Source: AP-16 sp036395835
Lineage (GTDB): Bacteria > Pseudomonadota > Alphaproteobacteria > Rhizobiales > Xanthobacteraceae
Direction: 5' to 3'
Length of the DNA stretch: 18,723 nucleotides
Assembly: GCA_036395835.1 (NCBI GenBank)
Contig: DASWCW010000321.1
Span: forward strand, 1 to 18,723
Within the stretch, counting starts at the first letter, position 1; each line of letters opens with the position of its first letter. The translations under genes and the position numbers were made by a program. A model generated the notes under the pieces. The model was not told the origin of the DNA. It made no database searches and saw only the letters and a list, made by a program, of their open reading frames with translations. Positions 1 through 7,493 of the stretch are shown piece by piece.

Positions 1-141
1 TTGAAAGGCGCCAAGCCTGCCGAATTGCCGGTCCTGCAGCCGACCAAATTCGAACTGGTGATCAATCTGAGGACCGCCAAAGCGCTCGGCCTGACCGTGC
101 CGCCCTCGCTCCTCGCCCGCGCCGACGAGGTGATCGAGTAA
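1..141 (+). CDS. C-terminal fragment of an ABC transporter substrate-binding protein (5' cut by window edge)
   Basis: Frame 1 is open from the first base to a TAA at 139-141 and encodes the last 46 residues of a longer protein. The tail, with the segments LPVLQPTKFELVINLRTAKA and LGLTVPPSLLARADEVIE, is the characteristic C-terminus of the large family of periplasmic substrate-binding proteins (PF04392-like) that occur in many paralogous copies in Bradyrhizobium-type genomes. In that family the segment closes the second lobe of the binding protein. The ligand cannot be deduced from this fragment and the start lies outside the window. The TTG at position 1 is not a start: the family needs about 280 further residues upstream. 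Confidence 0.85.
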   Translation: MKGAKPAELPVLQPTKFELVINLRTAKALGLTVPPSLLARADEVIE

Positions 142-149
142 ACCTGGCT

Positions 150-273
150 GATGTCCGAGTCTGGCACTTTTCGGACCTCGCGCGATGTCCGACTCGAGTC
201 CGTAACGCGCACCAAAGCGGAATTCCGTCAACGCCGGCGGATTTATGAGTTCACGCCCTCACGTTCGGACATC
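150..273. repeat. Cluster of three 9-bp GATGTCCGA motifs (two direct, one inverted)
   Basis: The 9-mer GATGTCCGA occurs at 150-158 and 184-192 on the plus strand, and its exact reverse complement TCGGACATC at 265-273. All three lie in the spacer between the end of the substrate-binding protein gene and the stop of the small minus-strand gene. The first direct copy is followed by a partial inverted version (TCGGAC at 171-176). The cluster could be a decayed mobile or intergenic repeat, or part of a 3' structure. No function is claimed. Confidence 0.5.
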
Positions 274-283
274 CGGTCCTCAA

Positions 284-565
284 TCATTTTGGCACCGTCC
301 CAATCCCAATCGCCGTAAGATAGCTGCTAACCAAGTTCATCTTCCTTTTTGCACTGATCTTCGGCCTATTGATAAGTTTGTGAAGGTATTTGCGTTGTCC
401 TTTGGTTGACGAACGTTCCAACGCATTTGATTGTTCTTCATAACCAATAGAGCTAAGATACTGCCGATCGCTGGCGGTCAACACATCGTCGGCAGAGATA
501 CCATTGGTGCCGAAAAGCAGAATCGGCAAAAGCAACGTCGTAGCAAGGAACCGCCGCCTCCTCAT
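284..565 (-). CDS. Small exported protein of unknown function (93 aa)
   Basis: The frame encodes 93 residues from the ATG at 565. The N-terminus is a clear Sec-type signal peptide: basic n-region (MRRRRF), hydrophobic core (LATTLLLPILLFGT) and a likely cleavage after GISA before DDV. The mature part is about 65 residues, basic and rich in Ser, Lys and Leu, with no cysteine and no recognised domain. The start at 565 is preferred over the ATG at 574 or longer readings because the purine-rich GGGGAAAGGA lies about 8 nt upstream of it and because the signal peptide then begins correctly. The gene stands alone: nothing on its strand is close, and its base composition is poorer in GC than the large operons of this window. 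It could be a periplasmic or secreted accessory protein. I do not recognise a family. Confidence 0.6.
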   Translation of the reverse strand: MRRRRFLATTLLLPILLFGTNGISADDVLTASDRQYLSSIGYEEQSNALERSSTKGQRKYLHKLINRPKISAKRKMNLVSSYLTAIGIGTVPK

Positions 566-1083
566 ATTCTGCATCCTTTCCCCATTCCGTGCCGCCTGCA
601 CTTGCCAACAACTAAACTCTCCACCGCATAGTTTCTGGTGCTCGACAATCGTCTTCGCCATCATCGACGCTGTTGTCCCGTGAGGGTGCGGCGCAGTCTC
701 TTGTTCGGCGAGCGAGGCGAGGCAAAGCCCCCATCGAACGCCAGGTGTTCTCCGCCCAAGCCTGCTGTTCTTCGTCTGTTCTTATCCATCAGGCTCCTTC
801 CCCATTACGGCCGCATTCTGGCATACAAGATATCAGTGCGCCCAAGGGGCAGTAGCGCGTGGATTCCCCTGAGCTTTACCGAGCGAACGCTGCCGAGTGT
901 CTTGTCATGGCAGCGTGACGAACGAGAAAAATAGAGGTCGGACTAAAACAGCCGCGCTGATCCGGTCAACGAGATCCGCCGCCACGCCTTCCGCCGATTC
1001 CATAATGTTGTCCCTCGATGCGGACTGGATCGGCCTTGTCGGGGGTTCAAGACTCAGCTTTTGTGCGTGCGTAGGAGTGTGCA
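566..1083. other. Gene-poor stretch of about 520 bp
   Basis: No convincing gene is seen on either strand. The open frames here (for example 638-934 and 897-1268 plus) lack a good ribosome-binding site, have low-complexity or arginine-rich translations, and the second overlaps the better-supported gene at 1084. The stretch must hold the upstream regions of the divergent genes at 565 (minus) and 1084 (plus), but I see no confident sigma-70 promoter pair. Confidence 0.5.
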
Positions 1084-1293
1084 ATGTCGACTGGGGACGA
1101 ATACCGAAGTCGAGCGAACGAATGCATAGCGGCAGCCGAAAATGTGACCGAGCCAGAACGCAAGGTCAGTCTCCTCCAACTCGCCCAACGCTGGCTGCGG
1201 CTCGCTTTCCAAGTGGAACGGATTGGAAACCGGACAGGCTTACGGGGCGATGTCCTGTTGGAGGATGACGAGCCGGGGCAGCGCAGTCGCTAA
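1084..1293 (+). CDS. Small helical protein of unknown function (69 aa)
   Basis: The ATG at 1084 is preceded by AGGAG with about 7 nt spacing. The 69-residue product begins MSTGDEYRSRANECIAAAE and continues with a helical segment containing EPERKVSLLQLAQRWLRLA. The pattern (a YR-x-R/K-A-x-E-C repeat-like helix, a short E/DPER turn, then a second amphipathic helix ending in W-L-R-L-A) is that of a small hypothetical protein family found in many copies in Bradyrhizobium and relatives. There is no signal peptide or membrane segment, so it is presumably cytosolic. The C-terminal 20 residues are charged and probably disordered. It is followed at about 100 bp by another small gene on the same strand. 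The molecular function is unknown. Confidence 0.7.
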   Translation: MSTGDEYRSRANECIAAAENVTEPERKVSLLQLAQRWLRLAFQVERIGNRTGLRGDVLLEDDEPGQRSR

Positions 1294-1396
1294 CCAGTAG
1301 GTGGTCGCGGGATCTCAAGCCCGAGTTCCGAACGCCAAGGGAACCAAGTTCCTCTCCATTCACTGGATTGGTGTTCAGGGTTGCGGAGGCGTCGCC

Positions 1397-1609
1397 GTGC
1401 AAGAATGGACGCTCAAGTTGCGAGTGATTCCGCCGCCGGGAGTTGGCTATGTCGTCCCAGCCCCGCCCCCGATAACTGTGGCTGAAAACACCAATCATTA
1501 TCTCTGCGGTCAGTGCGGCACCTTGCTGGTGATTGCGGATGACGACCAAGTTCACGGTCTCATCGTCAGGTGCCGGGAATGCGGACGCTACAACGAAGTG
1601 GAAACGTAA
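1397..1609 (+). CDS. Small zinc-ribbon-like protein (70 aa) of unknown function
   Basis: The product has two CxxC knuckles: CGQC around residues 36-39 and CREC around residues 61-64. The approximately 21-residue spacing between them is suited to one zinc-ribbon. The segment before them is Pro-rich (IPPPGVGYVVPAPPPI), and the protein ends CGRYNEVET. I prefer the GTG at 1397, which has GGAGG 7 nt upstream, over the GTG at 1301: the extra 32 residues from 1301 have no family-like features and no good ribosome-binding site. Small CxxC proteins of this shape recur as hypothetical proteins in Bradyrhizobiaceae. A structural zinc site is likely from the four cysteines. Binding to nucleic acid or protein is a guess. 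Confidence 0.65.
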   Translation: MQEWTLKLRVIPPPGVGYVVPAPPPITVAENTNHYLCGQCGTLLVIADDDQVHGLIVRCRECGRYNEVET

Positions 1610-1781
1610 CTTCCACCAATGAGAACCGTCCGCCGTCGCAGGTTGATCTGTGCGAATCGCCATAAAGGCTTCTGCGCTAGAACGGTTTCGGGCTCAGCGC
1701 GGAAATTCCACGGCATCAGGACATCCGACACGCCGAGCGGGCGATGATCAATCGGTCGAGCCGATCGCGAACAGCCGGGCG

Positions 1782-4133
1782 TCAAAGCACGGGCTCGGGC
1801 GCGTGGCCGTCTCCTCCGGACGCCGCAAGCTTCTCCGCGCGCCGCCGGGCGGCATCGAGATCCGCTCCCACCGCCATGACCTCGACGGATTCGAGCCGGC
1901 CGCTGCGCGCCCGGACCATCCCGATCACGGCGGCCTGCGCGTAGCCGGCGCGGCGCAACTCGGCAACGCAGATTTCAGCGCGCGCAGACGGCACGGCGGC
2001 GATGAGCCCGCCCGCGGTCTGCGGGTCGAACAGCAGCGGATAATCCGGATGCGCCGCGACCCCTTCGAGATCGCGAATGGCGCGCCGAAGCCGGACGTTC
2101 TGCGGCTGCAACGAGGAGAACACGCCCTTGGCAATGGTTTCTCGCGCGCCGTCGAGCACCGGAATGCGATCGAGCGCCAGCGCCACGTCGACGTCGGAGG
2201 CGCGCACCATCTCCACGAGATGCCCGAGCAGGCCGAAGCCGGTCACGTCGGTCGCGGCGCGGACGCCGTGGCGGGCGAGCACCGCCGCCGCCGCCCGGTT
2301 CGAGCGGCACATGTGATCGATCGCGCCAAAAACCCAGCGCGCCTTCGCCTTGCCGCGCATGTCGGCGGCGAGCAGGGTGCCGGTGCCGATCGGCTTGGTG
2401 AGGACGAGCGCGTCACCCGGGCGCATGCCGCTTTTCTGCAGCGCCGCCGCACGCGCGACGAGCCCGTTGGCCGCGAAGCCCAGCGCCAGCTCCGCTCCCT
2501 CGCTGGTGTGGCCGCCGACGAGCGCGCAATCGGCTTCGCGCAGCACCTCGTTGGCGCCGGTCATCATCAGCGAAAGGTCGGCCTCGACCTTGGCCTCGAG
2601 CCCATACGGGATGGTGGCGATGGCGAGCGCGGTCTGCGGCGTGCCCCCCATGGCAAAAATGTCGCCGAGCGCGTGATTGGCGGCGATCTTTCCGAACAGA
2701 TAGGGATCGTCGATCATGGCGCGGAAATAATCGACGGTCTGCACCGAGAGCAGCGGCCCGCCGGTGTCGACGATCGCCGCGTCGTCGGGCGCATCGAGCC
2801 CGACCAGCACGTCCTCCCGCTCGGCCGGCGTGACCTTGCCGAGCGCGCGGGAGAGCACGGTCGCGCCGACCTTCGCGCCGCAGCCGCCGCAGCGCATGGC
2901 GATCGCGGAAATCTCCTTCAGCGCGGCGCTGTCCGCGATCGGGCTCGCGAAGGCGGTGGATTGCGCCGCCATCTCCGGGAGCTCGTTGAACTTGCGCATG
3001 AACCGGCGGTCGATCCAATCCTTGAGCCGCCATACCCAGCGGCCGGCGAACGTCAGGCCGTTGCGGGAGCCGATCGCCGCCTTCTCGCCGGTGGTGACCA
3101 GATAAAGCGCCTGGCGCTGCGGTCGGTACGCCACCGGATCCGCGCCGGTGAGGATGCGGCGGATGTTTGCGGCGAGCGGCGGGCCCTCGCGCACGGCATA
3201 GACGCCCGATTTGGGCAGCTGGTGGCCGTCGACCGCTGCGATGTCTCCGGCGGCGAACACTTCGGGATGCGAGACCGAGTGCAGCGCCGGCGTGACCCGC
3301 ACGAAGCCGCGGTCGTTGAGCGCGAGGCCGGTATCGCGCAGCCAGGGCGTGGGCGCGGCCTGCGTGGTCCAGAGGATCTCGTCGAGCGCGATTACCTCCC
3401 CGGTTTCGAGATGGAGCGCGCCCGCCTCGACCCGATCCACGCGCGCGCCGGTAAAGACCCGGATGCCGCGGCGCTCGCAAATTTCGCGGAAGCGGCGCCC
3501 CATGGCGGGCGGGAAGGCGGGCAGCAGCTCGTCCGAGGCGCCGACCAGGGTGAAGGAAAGCCCGGCCGGATCGTGCCCGGCGGCCGCGACCTCGCGCTCG
3601 AGGCGCCGCTCGACCGAGAGCAGGAGCTCGACCCCGCCGGCTCCCGCGCCGACGACCCCGATGCTCACGCAGCCCCTTGCGGCGAGCACGCGCGCGCGCA
3701 ACGCCTCGAAGCGGCGGAGGAAGCCGTCGATCGGCTTGACCGGAATGGCGTGCTGAGCCGCGCCCGGCACGTCGCCGACATTGGGCGTCGAGCCGATGTC
3801 GAGCGACAACAGGTCGTAGAGAACCGGCGGCCGGTTGCGGCACAGCACGCGGCGGTTGTCGAGATCGATCCCGATCGCCTCGTCCTGATAGAGCCGCGCG
3901 CCGGCGAAGCGCGCCAGCGGCCCGGTATCGATGTGGGAATCGTCGAACCCATAGGTCCCGGCGATCAATCCGGGCAGCATGCCGGAATACGGCGTGTGGA
4001 GTTCCCGGGTGATCAGCGTGAAACGCACGCCCGGCAATGGTTTCATGCCGAACTTGCGCAGCACGGTCACGTGCGCGTGGCCGGCCCCGAGCAGCACGAC
4101 GTCCTTGAGGATGGGATTTTGCGTGGAGAGCAA
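1782..4133 (-). CDS. selD: Selenide, water dikinase (SelD/SenC) fused to N-terminal FAD/NAD(P)H oxidoreductase
   Basis: The 783-aa protein has two domains. Residues 1-400 are an NDH-2-like pyridine-nucleotide oxidoreductase with a first dinucleotide-binding loop (LLGAGHAHV, about 15-23), a second (VVGAGAGGVEL, about 160-170) and the FAD motif VFAAGD (about 292-297). Residues 405-783 are SelD, which converts ATP, selenide and water to selenophosphate, AMP and phosphate. It carries the active-site segment CGGCGAKVG, with Cys418 and Lys421 matching E. coli C17 and K20 and Ala420 replacing E. coli C19. DDAAIVD, LVGGHTSEGAEL, DVTGFGLLGHL and FDPQTAGGL follow. No selenocysteine is needed. The start is the TTG at 4133: GAGGGG lies 7 nt upstream, and the gene begins 14 nt after the phnE stop. 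Longer readings would run through phnE. With senA and senB nearby, its product most likely feeds selenoneine synthesis (SenC role). Supply of tRNA modification or selenocysteine is also possible. Confidence 0.93.
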   Translation of the reverse strand: MLSTQNPILKDVVLLGAGHAHVTVLRKFGMKPLPGVRFTLITRELHTPYSGMLPGLIAGTYGFDDSHIDTGPLARFAGARLYQDEAIGIDLDNRRVLCRNRPPVLYDLLSLDIGSTPNVGDVPGAAQHAIPVKPIDGFLRRFEALRARVLAARGCVSIGVVGAGAGGVELLLSVERRLEREVAAAGHDPAGLSFTLVGASDELLPAFPPAMGRRFREICERRGIRVFTGARVDRVEAGALHLETGEVIALDEILWTTQAAPTPWLRDTGLALNDRGFVRVTPALHSVSHPEVFAAGDIAAVDGHQLPKSGVYAVREGPPLAANIRRILTGADPVAYRPQRQALYLVTTGEKAAIGSRNGLTFAGRWVWRLKDWIDRRFMRKFNELPEMAAQSTAFASPIADSAALKEISAIAMRCGGCGAKVGATVLSRALGKVTPAEREDVLVGLDAPDDAAIVDTGGPLLSVQTVDYFRAMIDDPYLFGKIAANHALGDIFAMGGTPQTALAIATIPYGLEAKVEADLSLMMTGANEVLREADCALVGGHTSEGAELALGFAANGLVARAAALQKSGMRPGDALVLTKPIGTGTLLAADMRGKAKARWVFGAIDHMCRSNRAAAAVLARHGVRAATDVTGFGLLGHLVEMVRASDVDVALALDRIPVLDGARETIAKGVFSSLQPQNVRLRRAIRDLEGVAAHPDYPLLFDPQTAGGLIAAVPSARAEICVAELRRAGYAQAAVIGMVRARSGRLESVEVMAVGADLDAARRRAEKLAASGGDGHAPEPVL

Positions 4134-4147
4134 CGCGCGGCCCCTCG

Positions 4148-5683
4148 TCAGCTCGGCTCGACCGGAGCGGCGGAGAGCCGCGTCGGCATCGTGTCGATCC
4201 TCAGCCCTTTTCGCAGCCGGCGCGAGAATACGTCGACCAGCATCGATAGAGCCGCAAACGCCAGGATCAGCACGGCCGCGACGTCGAGCTTGAGCTCGGA
4301 GATCGCCGCATCGACGTAGAAGCCGAGCGTGGCGACACCCAGGATTCCGAAAATCGCACTCTCGCGCAGGATGATCTCCCACCGATACAGCACATAGGCG
4401 AGGAACTGACCGTAGAGCCGCGGCACGGTCTCGAACAAATAGAGGTCGGCACCTCGCGGGGCGTCCGGCCGATATTCCAGCACGTCGGCGTGCCGGCCCA
4501 TAAGATAGCCGACGATCGCCCCGTTATGAAAGGCGAGCGCGATGACCGCCGGCAGCATCGAGGGACCGAGCAGCTGGAGCAGCACGTAGGCCAGCATGTA
4601 TTCCGGCGTCGAGCGCACCACGACGAGCACGACGCGCCCGAGCGCCTTGCCCAGGCGTCCGCAAAACCGCTCGCAAATGACGGGAAAGAACACAAGCGCG
4701 AGCAGCGCCATGCCGACCATGGCGATCTGCGCGAGCACCAGGGTTTGCACGAGACCCGGCAAGATCTGATGGATCAGAATCGGCCACAGCCATTGGCCGA
4801 AGCTGATCCAGGTGGCGAGCGCGAATAGATCGCCGCGCAGCGGCCGTGGGACGATGTCGCCGAGGAAACGCAGGAGATTGGCGGCGATCGAGCCGCCGCC
4901 GACCGTGTCGGCCAGGAATACGAGCGTTGCAATGCTTCCCCCGATCAGCAACGGCAGGGTGGCCGCCCGGGCCCACAGCCTGCGCGTCCCTACCAGCACA
5001 TAGAAGCTCAGGAGCAGGCCCGAGGCCTGCGCGTAATGGCCTTGCCGGAAATAGCTCTCCAATTGAAAGCCGATCGTCGGCAGGCCGATGAAGCCGAGCA
5101 CCAAGGTCGAGCGCAGCCCGCATTCCAGCCGGTAGAGCGTGTAGTTCTTGAACTGCTCGGCGAGCTCGGGCAGCCGCGCGAACGCGAAGGCGGAGACCGT
5201 CGAGGTGGCTTTCGGCAGCACCCTGACGGCGGCGAGATCGGCCTCCTCGATCATCTCCGCGAACACCTTGGCAAAGATGCCGCTGTAGGGCAGCGCGATG
5301 GCGAGAATGCCGGTCGTGGGCGACAGCCCGGTGACATTGATGAGCAGCAGTGCCCAGAACATCTCGTGGACGGAGCGCAGGAACGCGCACACGACGCGCA
5401 CGGGCGCGAAATGCGGGAACACCAGAGCCAGCGCCAGGCCGGCGGAGGCGCCGATGCCGACGCCGAGCACGGCGAAGGCGACGGTCAGAACGAGGCCCCG
5501 GGCCTCGACCGCGAGCACATCGGTGTGCAGCAAACCGGCGAGCAGATGCTGCAGCTCGAGCCACGGGTCGAGCGCCGTCACTCGCAGGTCCGCAACCGCC
5601 AGGCCGAGCAGCGCCGCGATCAGCAGCAGCAAGCTGATGGATCTGTAGCTGAGCCGAGGCAGGACCAGGAGCCGCGTCGTCAC
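4148..5683 (-). CDS. phnE: PhnE-type ABC transporter permease, tandem double-domain fusion
   Basis: The 511-aa polytopic inner-membrane protein contains two permease modules of the PhnE (phosphonate/phosphite) family in one chain, about residues 1-260 and 270-511. Usual PhnE proteins have one module of about 260-280 residues. Each half has an EAA-type cytoplasmic loop that would contact the ATPase: around EEADLAAVRVLPKATSTVSA in the first half and around PRGADLYLFETVPRLYGQF in the second. The start is the GTG at 5683, one base after the phnC stop codon, with GGGGG about 6 nt upstream. The gene is the third in the tight phnD-phnC-phnE-selD run, and its stop is 14 nt before the selD start. The fusion provides both halves of the membrane channel, so no second permease gene is needed. 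The substrate is not readable from the permease. Confidence 0.9.
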   Translation of the reverse strand: MTTRLLVLPRLSYRSISLLLLIAALLGLAVADLRVTALDPWLELQHLLAGLLHTDVLAVEARGLVLTVAFAVLGVGIGASAGLALALVFPHFAPVRVVCAFLRSVHEMFWALLLINVTGLSPTTGILAIALPYSGIFAKVFAEMIEEADLAAVRVLPKATSTVSAFAFARLPELAEQFKNYTLYRLECGLRSTLVLGFIGLPTIGFQLESYFRQGHYAQASGLLLSFYVLVGTRRLWARAATLPLLIGGSIATLVFLADTVGGGSIAANLLRFLGDIVPRPLRGDLFALATWISFGQWLWPILIHQILPGLVQTLVLAQIAMVGMALLALVFFPVICERFCGRLGKALGRVVLVVVRSTPEYMLAYVLLQLLGPSMLPAVIALAFHNGAIVGYLMGRHADVLEYRPDAPRGADLYLFETVPRLYGQFLAYVLYRWEIILRESAIFGILGVATLGFYVDAAISELKLDVAAVLILAFAALSMLVDVFSRRLRKGLRIDTMPTRLSAAPVEPS

Positions 5684-5684
5684 G

Positions 5685-6344
5685 TCAGCCCCCGTAATAC
5701 GGGATCAGATCCGCGGCGGTGAGCGTCCGCGACGGCGCGTCCAGCACGATGCGCCCGGAATCGAGCACGACGATACGGTCGGTGTGATCGAGCGCGAGAA
5801 AGATGTCGTGGAGCGCCACGATGATGGTCTCGTGGCGCGAGGCGAGGCGCGAAAGGATCTCGGCGCCCTGGACGCGGTCGAGCGCGGAGACCGGTTCGTC
5901 GCCGATCAGGACCGGCCTGCCGTTGTAGAGCGCGCGCGCAACCGAGGCGCGCTGCTGCTGCCCGCCGGAAAGCTCGCCCGCGCGGGCAAACAGCGCATCG
6001 CGCAGGCCGACGAGATCCAGCACCGCGGCGACTTCGCCGACGACGCGCCGCGCCGGCCAGACCAAGGTGCGGACGTTGTACCAGGTCGGATGCCGATCGA
6101 GCCGGCCCATGTAGACGTTGTGAAACACCGAGAGCGTCTTCACCAGGGCGCTGCCCTGCGGAACCAGCGCTACGCGCTCCGCCAGGCGGCCATAGAGAAG
6201 ATTGAGCAGGGTCGTCTTGCCGGCGCCGCTGCGGCCCATCACGGCGACGCGCTCGCCGGTCCGGATCGCCAGATCGATCCCATGCAGAACGGGCCGCCCG
6301 CCGTATCCGGCTGTCTCCTTCGCAAGCTCGATCAGGACGCTCAC
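5685..6344 (-). CDS. phnC: PhnC-type ABC transporter ATP-binding protein
   Basis: The 219-aa ABC ATPase has all core motifs: Walker A GRSGAGKTT (37-45), Q-loop Gln63 in LVPQGS, signature LSGGQQQR (125-132), Walker B VLIGDEP with catalytic Glu150, and an H-loop histidine at 179 (VALHD). The segment LSVFHNVYMGRL before the helical domain is typical of the PhnC family. The start is the GTG at 6344, which lies 25 nt after the phnD stop; the ribosome-binding site is weak. Its stop codon ends one base before the phnE start, so translational coupling is likely. It powers import by the PhnD/PhnE partners encoded on either side. At 219 aa it is slightly shorter than many PhnC proteins (about 250-270 aa), mostly at the C-terminus. 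Confidence 0.93.
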   Translation of the reverse strand: MSVLIELAKETAGYGGRPVLHGIDLAIRTGERVAVMGRSGAGKTTLLNLLYGRLAERVALVPQGSALVKTLSVFHNVYMGRLDRHPTWYNVRTLVWPARRVVGEVAAVLDLVGLRDALFARAGELSGGQQQRASVARALYNGRPVLIGDEPVSALDRVQGAEILSRLASRHETIIVALHDIFLALDHTDRIVVLDSGRIVLDAPSRTLTAADLIPYYGG

Positions 6345-6369
6345 GGTCGATCCGCAGATTATCGATCGG

Positions 6370-7236
6370 TCAGTTCAAAAGGTCCGTCGCCTTGGCGACG
6401 TCCTCGATCGGCTGGTAGTCCGAGTTTTTCGCCGGAATGAATTTCGAGCGGGCGAAATAGCCGAGAATGGTCGCATCGTCGATCTCCAGCAGCGAGGCCC
6501 GCACCCTGTCCTTGAAGCCGCCGCCGAAGGTCTGATCGACGTCGCCCCGGATCGTCCATTGGTAGTCCGGATACGTCGGCGTCTCCCACAGCACGGTGAT
6601 CCGGTCCGGATCGAATTTGCCGGCCTTATGGTCGAGATCGAACACCGTGTAGTCCACCACCCCGACCTCGTAGGCGCCGGATTGCACGAGCTGGATGGTG
6701 CGGCTGTGATCGCCGGAGAAGCCGACGCGGGAAAATACCTCATCCGGCGCTTTGCCTGCGAACGCCTTCCGGATGAAAAATTCCGGCATGACGCGGCCCG
6801 AGGTCGAGGCGCGCGATCCGAAGCTGAAGGATTTGCCGGCGATCTGCTTGGGGAATTCCGCAGTCGGCGTGAGGCCGATCTTGGCGTTGGCGATGAACAG
6901 GCTCTTGAAGTTCACGTCCTGTGCCCCTTGCGCGATCGCTTCCGATCCAGCGGCGCCCTTGCGGGCCTGAACGCCGGTGAAACCGCCGAACCACGCCAAC
7001 TGCACGTCGTTGTTGATGAAGGCGGTCACCGCGGCCGGATAGCTCTTGACCGGAACATATTTGACCGGCAGGCCGAGCTTGCCTTCCAGATACTGGGCGA
7101 CGCGGGTGAATTTTTCGACCAGCCTGGTCTCGTCCTGGTCCGGTATCGCGGTGAAGACGAACGTCGGCTTCGTCTGCGCGACCGCCGACATCGTCAGCGC
7201 GAGCACGGCGGCGAAAGCTAGGCCAATTCGACCCAC
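6370..7236 (-). CDS. phnD: PhnD-type periplasmic substrate-binding protein of an oxyanion ABC importer
   Basis: The 288-aa precursor has a signal peptide (residues 1-20, GRIGLAFAAVLALTMSAVA, cleavage before QTKP), so the mature protein is periplasmic. It belongs to the PhnD/PtxB phosphonate-phosphite binding family: WFGGF near residue 82, the oxyanion-binding GSRASTSG loop (about 140-147), the GDHS histidine at 177 and GVVDYTVFD (about 192-200). The start is the GTG at 7236, placed 5 nt after GGAGG. The nearby ATG at 7241 is out of frame and stops after seven codons. It is the first gene of the phnD-phnC-phnE-selD operon. No carbon-phosphorus lyase or phosphonatase gene is near; selenium genes are on both sides. 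Transport of a selenium oxyanion is therefore inferred rather than shown. A phosphorus oxyanion remains the alternative. Confidence 0.9.
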   Translation of the reverse strand: MGRIGLAFAAVLALTMSAVAQTKPTFVFTAIPDQDETRLVEKFTRVAQYLEGKLGLPVKYVPVKSYPAAVTAFINNDVQLAWFGGFTGVQARKGAAGSEAIAQGAQDVNFKSLFIANAKIGLTPTAEFPKQIAGKSFSFGSRASTSGRVMPEFFIRKAFAGKAPDEVFSRVGFSGDHSRTIQLVQSGAYEVGVVDYTVFDLDHKAGKFDPDRITVLWETPTYPDYQWTIRGDVDQTFGGGFKDRVRASLLEIDDATILGYFARSKFIPAKNSDYQPIEDVAKATDLLN

Positions 7237-7493
7237 GACATCCTCCCTGTCTGTCGGCAGAAGCCGGAAATCCTGGCAGATCGATCGATCCGAGCCTATC
7301 ACTTTTGGCGGGGGGAAGTTCACACTCCAGTGAGAGCTACGCAGACGCGCAACGGCCGACAGGCGGGTCCGGTTCCCGCGGGCTGCTGCTGCCGAAGCTC
7401 TGCGTCGTTTCGGCGCGTGACGCGCAACGTGGCGCGAGCCTCACCCGTCCAACGCAACGTGACGACCCGTCAGACGCGGGGCCGGAGGCTGTT
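7237..7493. promoter_or_regulatory. senB-phnD intergenic region with repeated CGCAACG motifs
   Basis: This 257-bp spacer separates the senB stop from the phnD start on the minus strand and probably holds the promoter of the phnDCE-selD run. It contains the exact direct repeat CGCAACGTG at 7423-7431 and 7453-7461 (start-to-start 30 bp, about three helical turns) and a shorter third copy, CGCAACG, at 7348-7354. A short hairpin (GCGGG/CCCGC) is at about 7363-7379, and a GATC-rich run at about 7278-7291. I cannot assign a clear -35/-10 pair or a known riboswitch. Confidence 0.35.

Noticed and set aside
638..1268. Small plus-strand frames at 638-934 and 897-1268
   Set aside because: No ribosome-binding site, biased composition, and overlap with the better-supported gene at 1084.
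1610..1781. A Rho-independent terminator between the zinc-ribbon gene and selD
   Set aside because: Only a 5-bp GCGCT/AGCGC stem with a long loop and no T-run was seen; too weak to report.
1650..4319. An 889-residue plus-strand open frame opposite selD
   Set aside because: It is the antisense shadow of a gene with clear SelD and oxidoreductase motifs. Its translation is Arg/Ala/Gly/Asp-rich without any domain; long antisense frames are expected at this GC content.
4134..4382. An upstream extension of SelD to 4382
   Set aside because: The extra 83 residues are Arg-rich and would overlap the phnE 3' end by over 230 bp. The TTG at 4133 has a good ribosome-binding site just after the phnE stop.
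4148..7236. A phosphonate utilisation operon
   Set aside because: Only the importer genes are present. No C-P lyase, phosphonatase or phosphite dehydrogenase gene is in the window, and the operon ends in selD.
7219..7241. The ATG at 7241 as the phnD start
   Set aside because: It is out of frame with phnD and reaches a TAG after seven codons. The GTG at 7236 is in frame, well spaced from GGAGG and begins the signal peptide.
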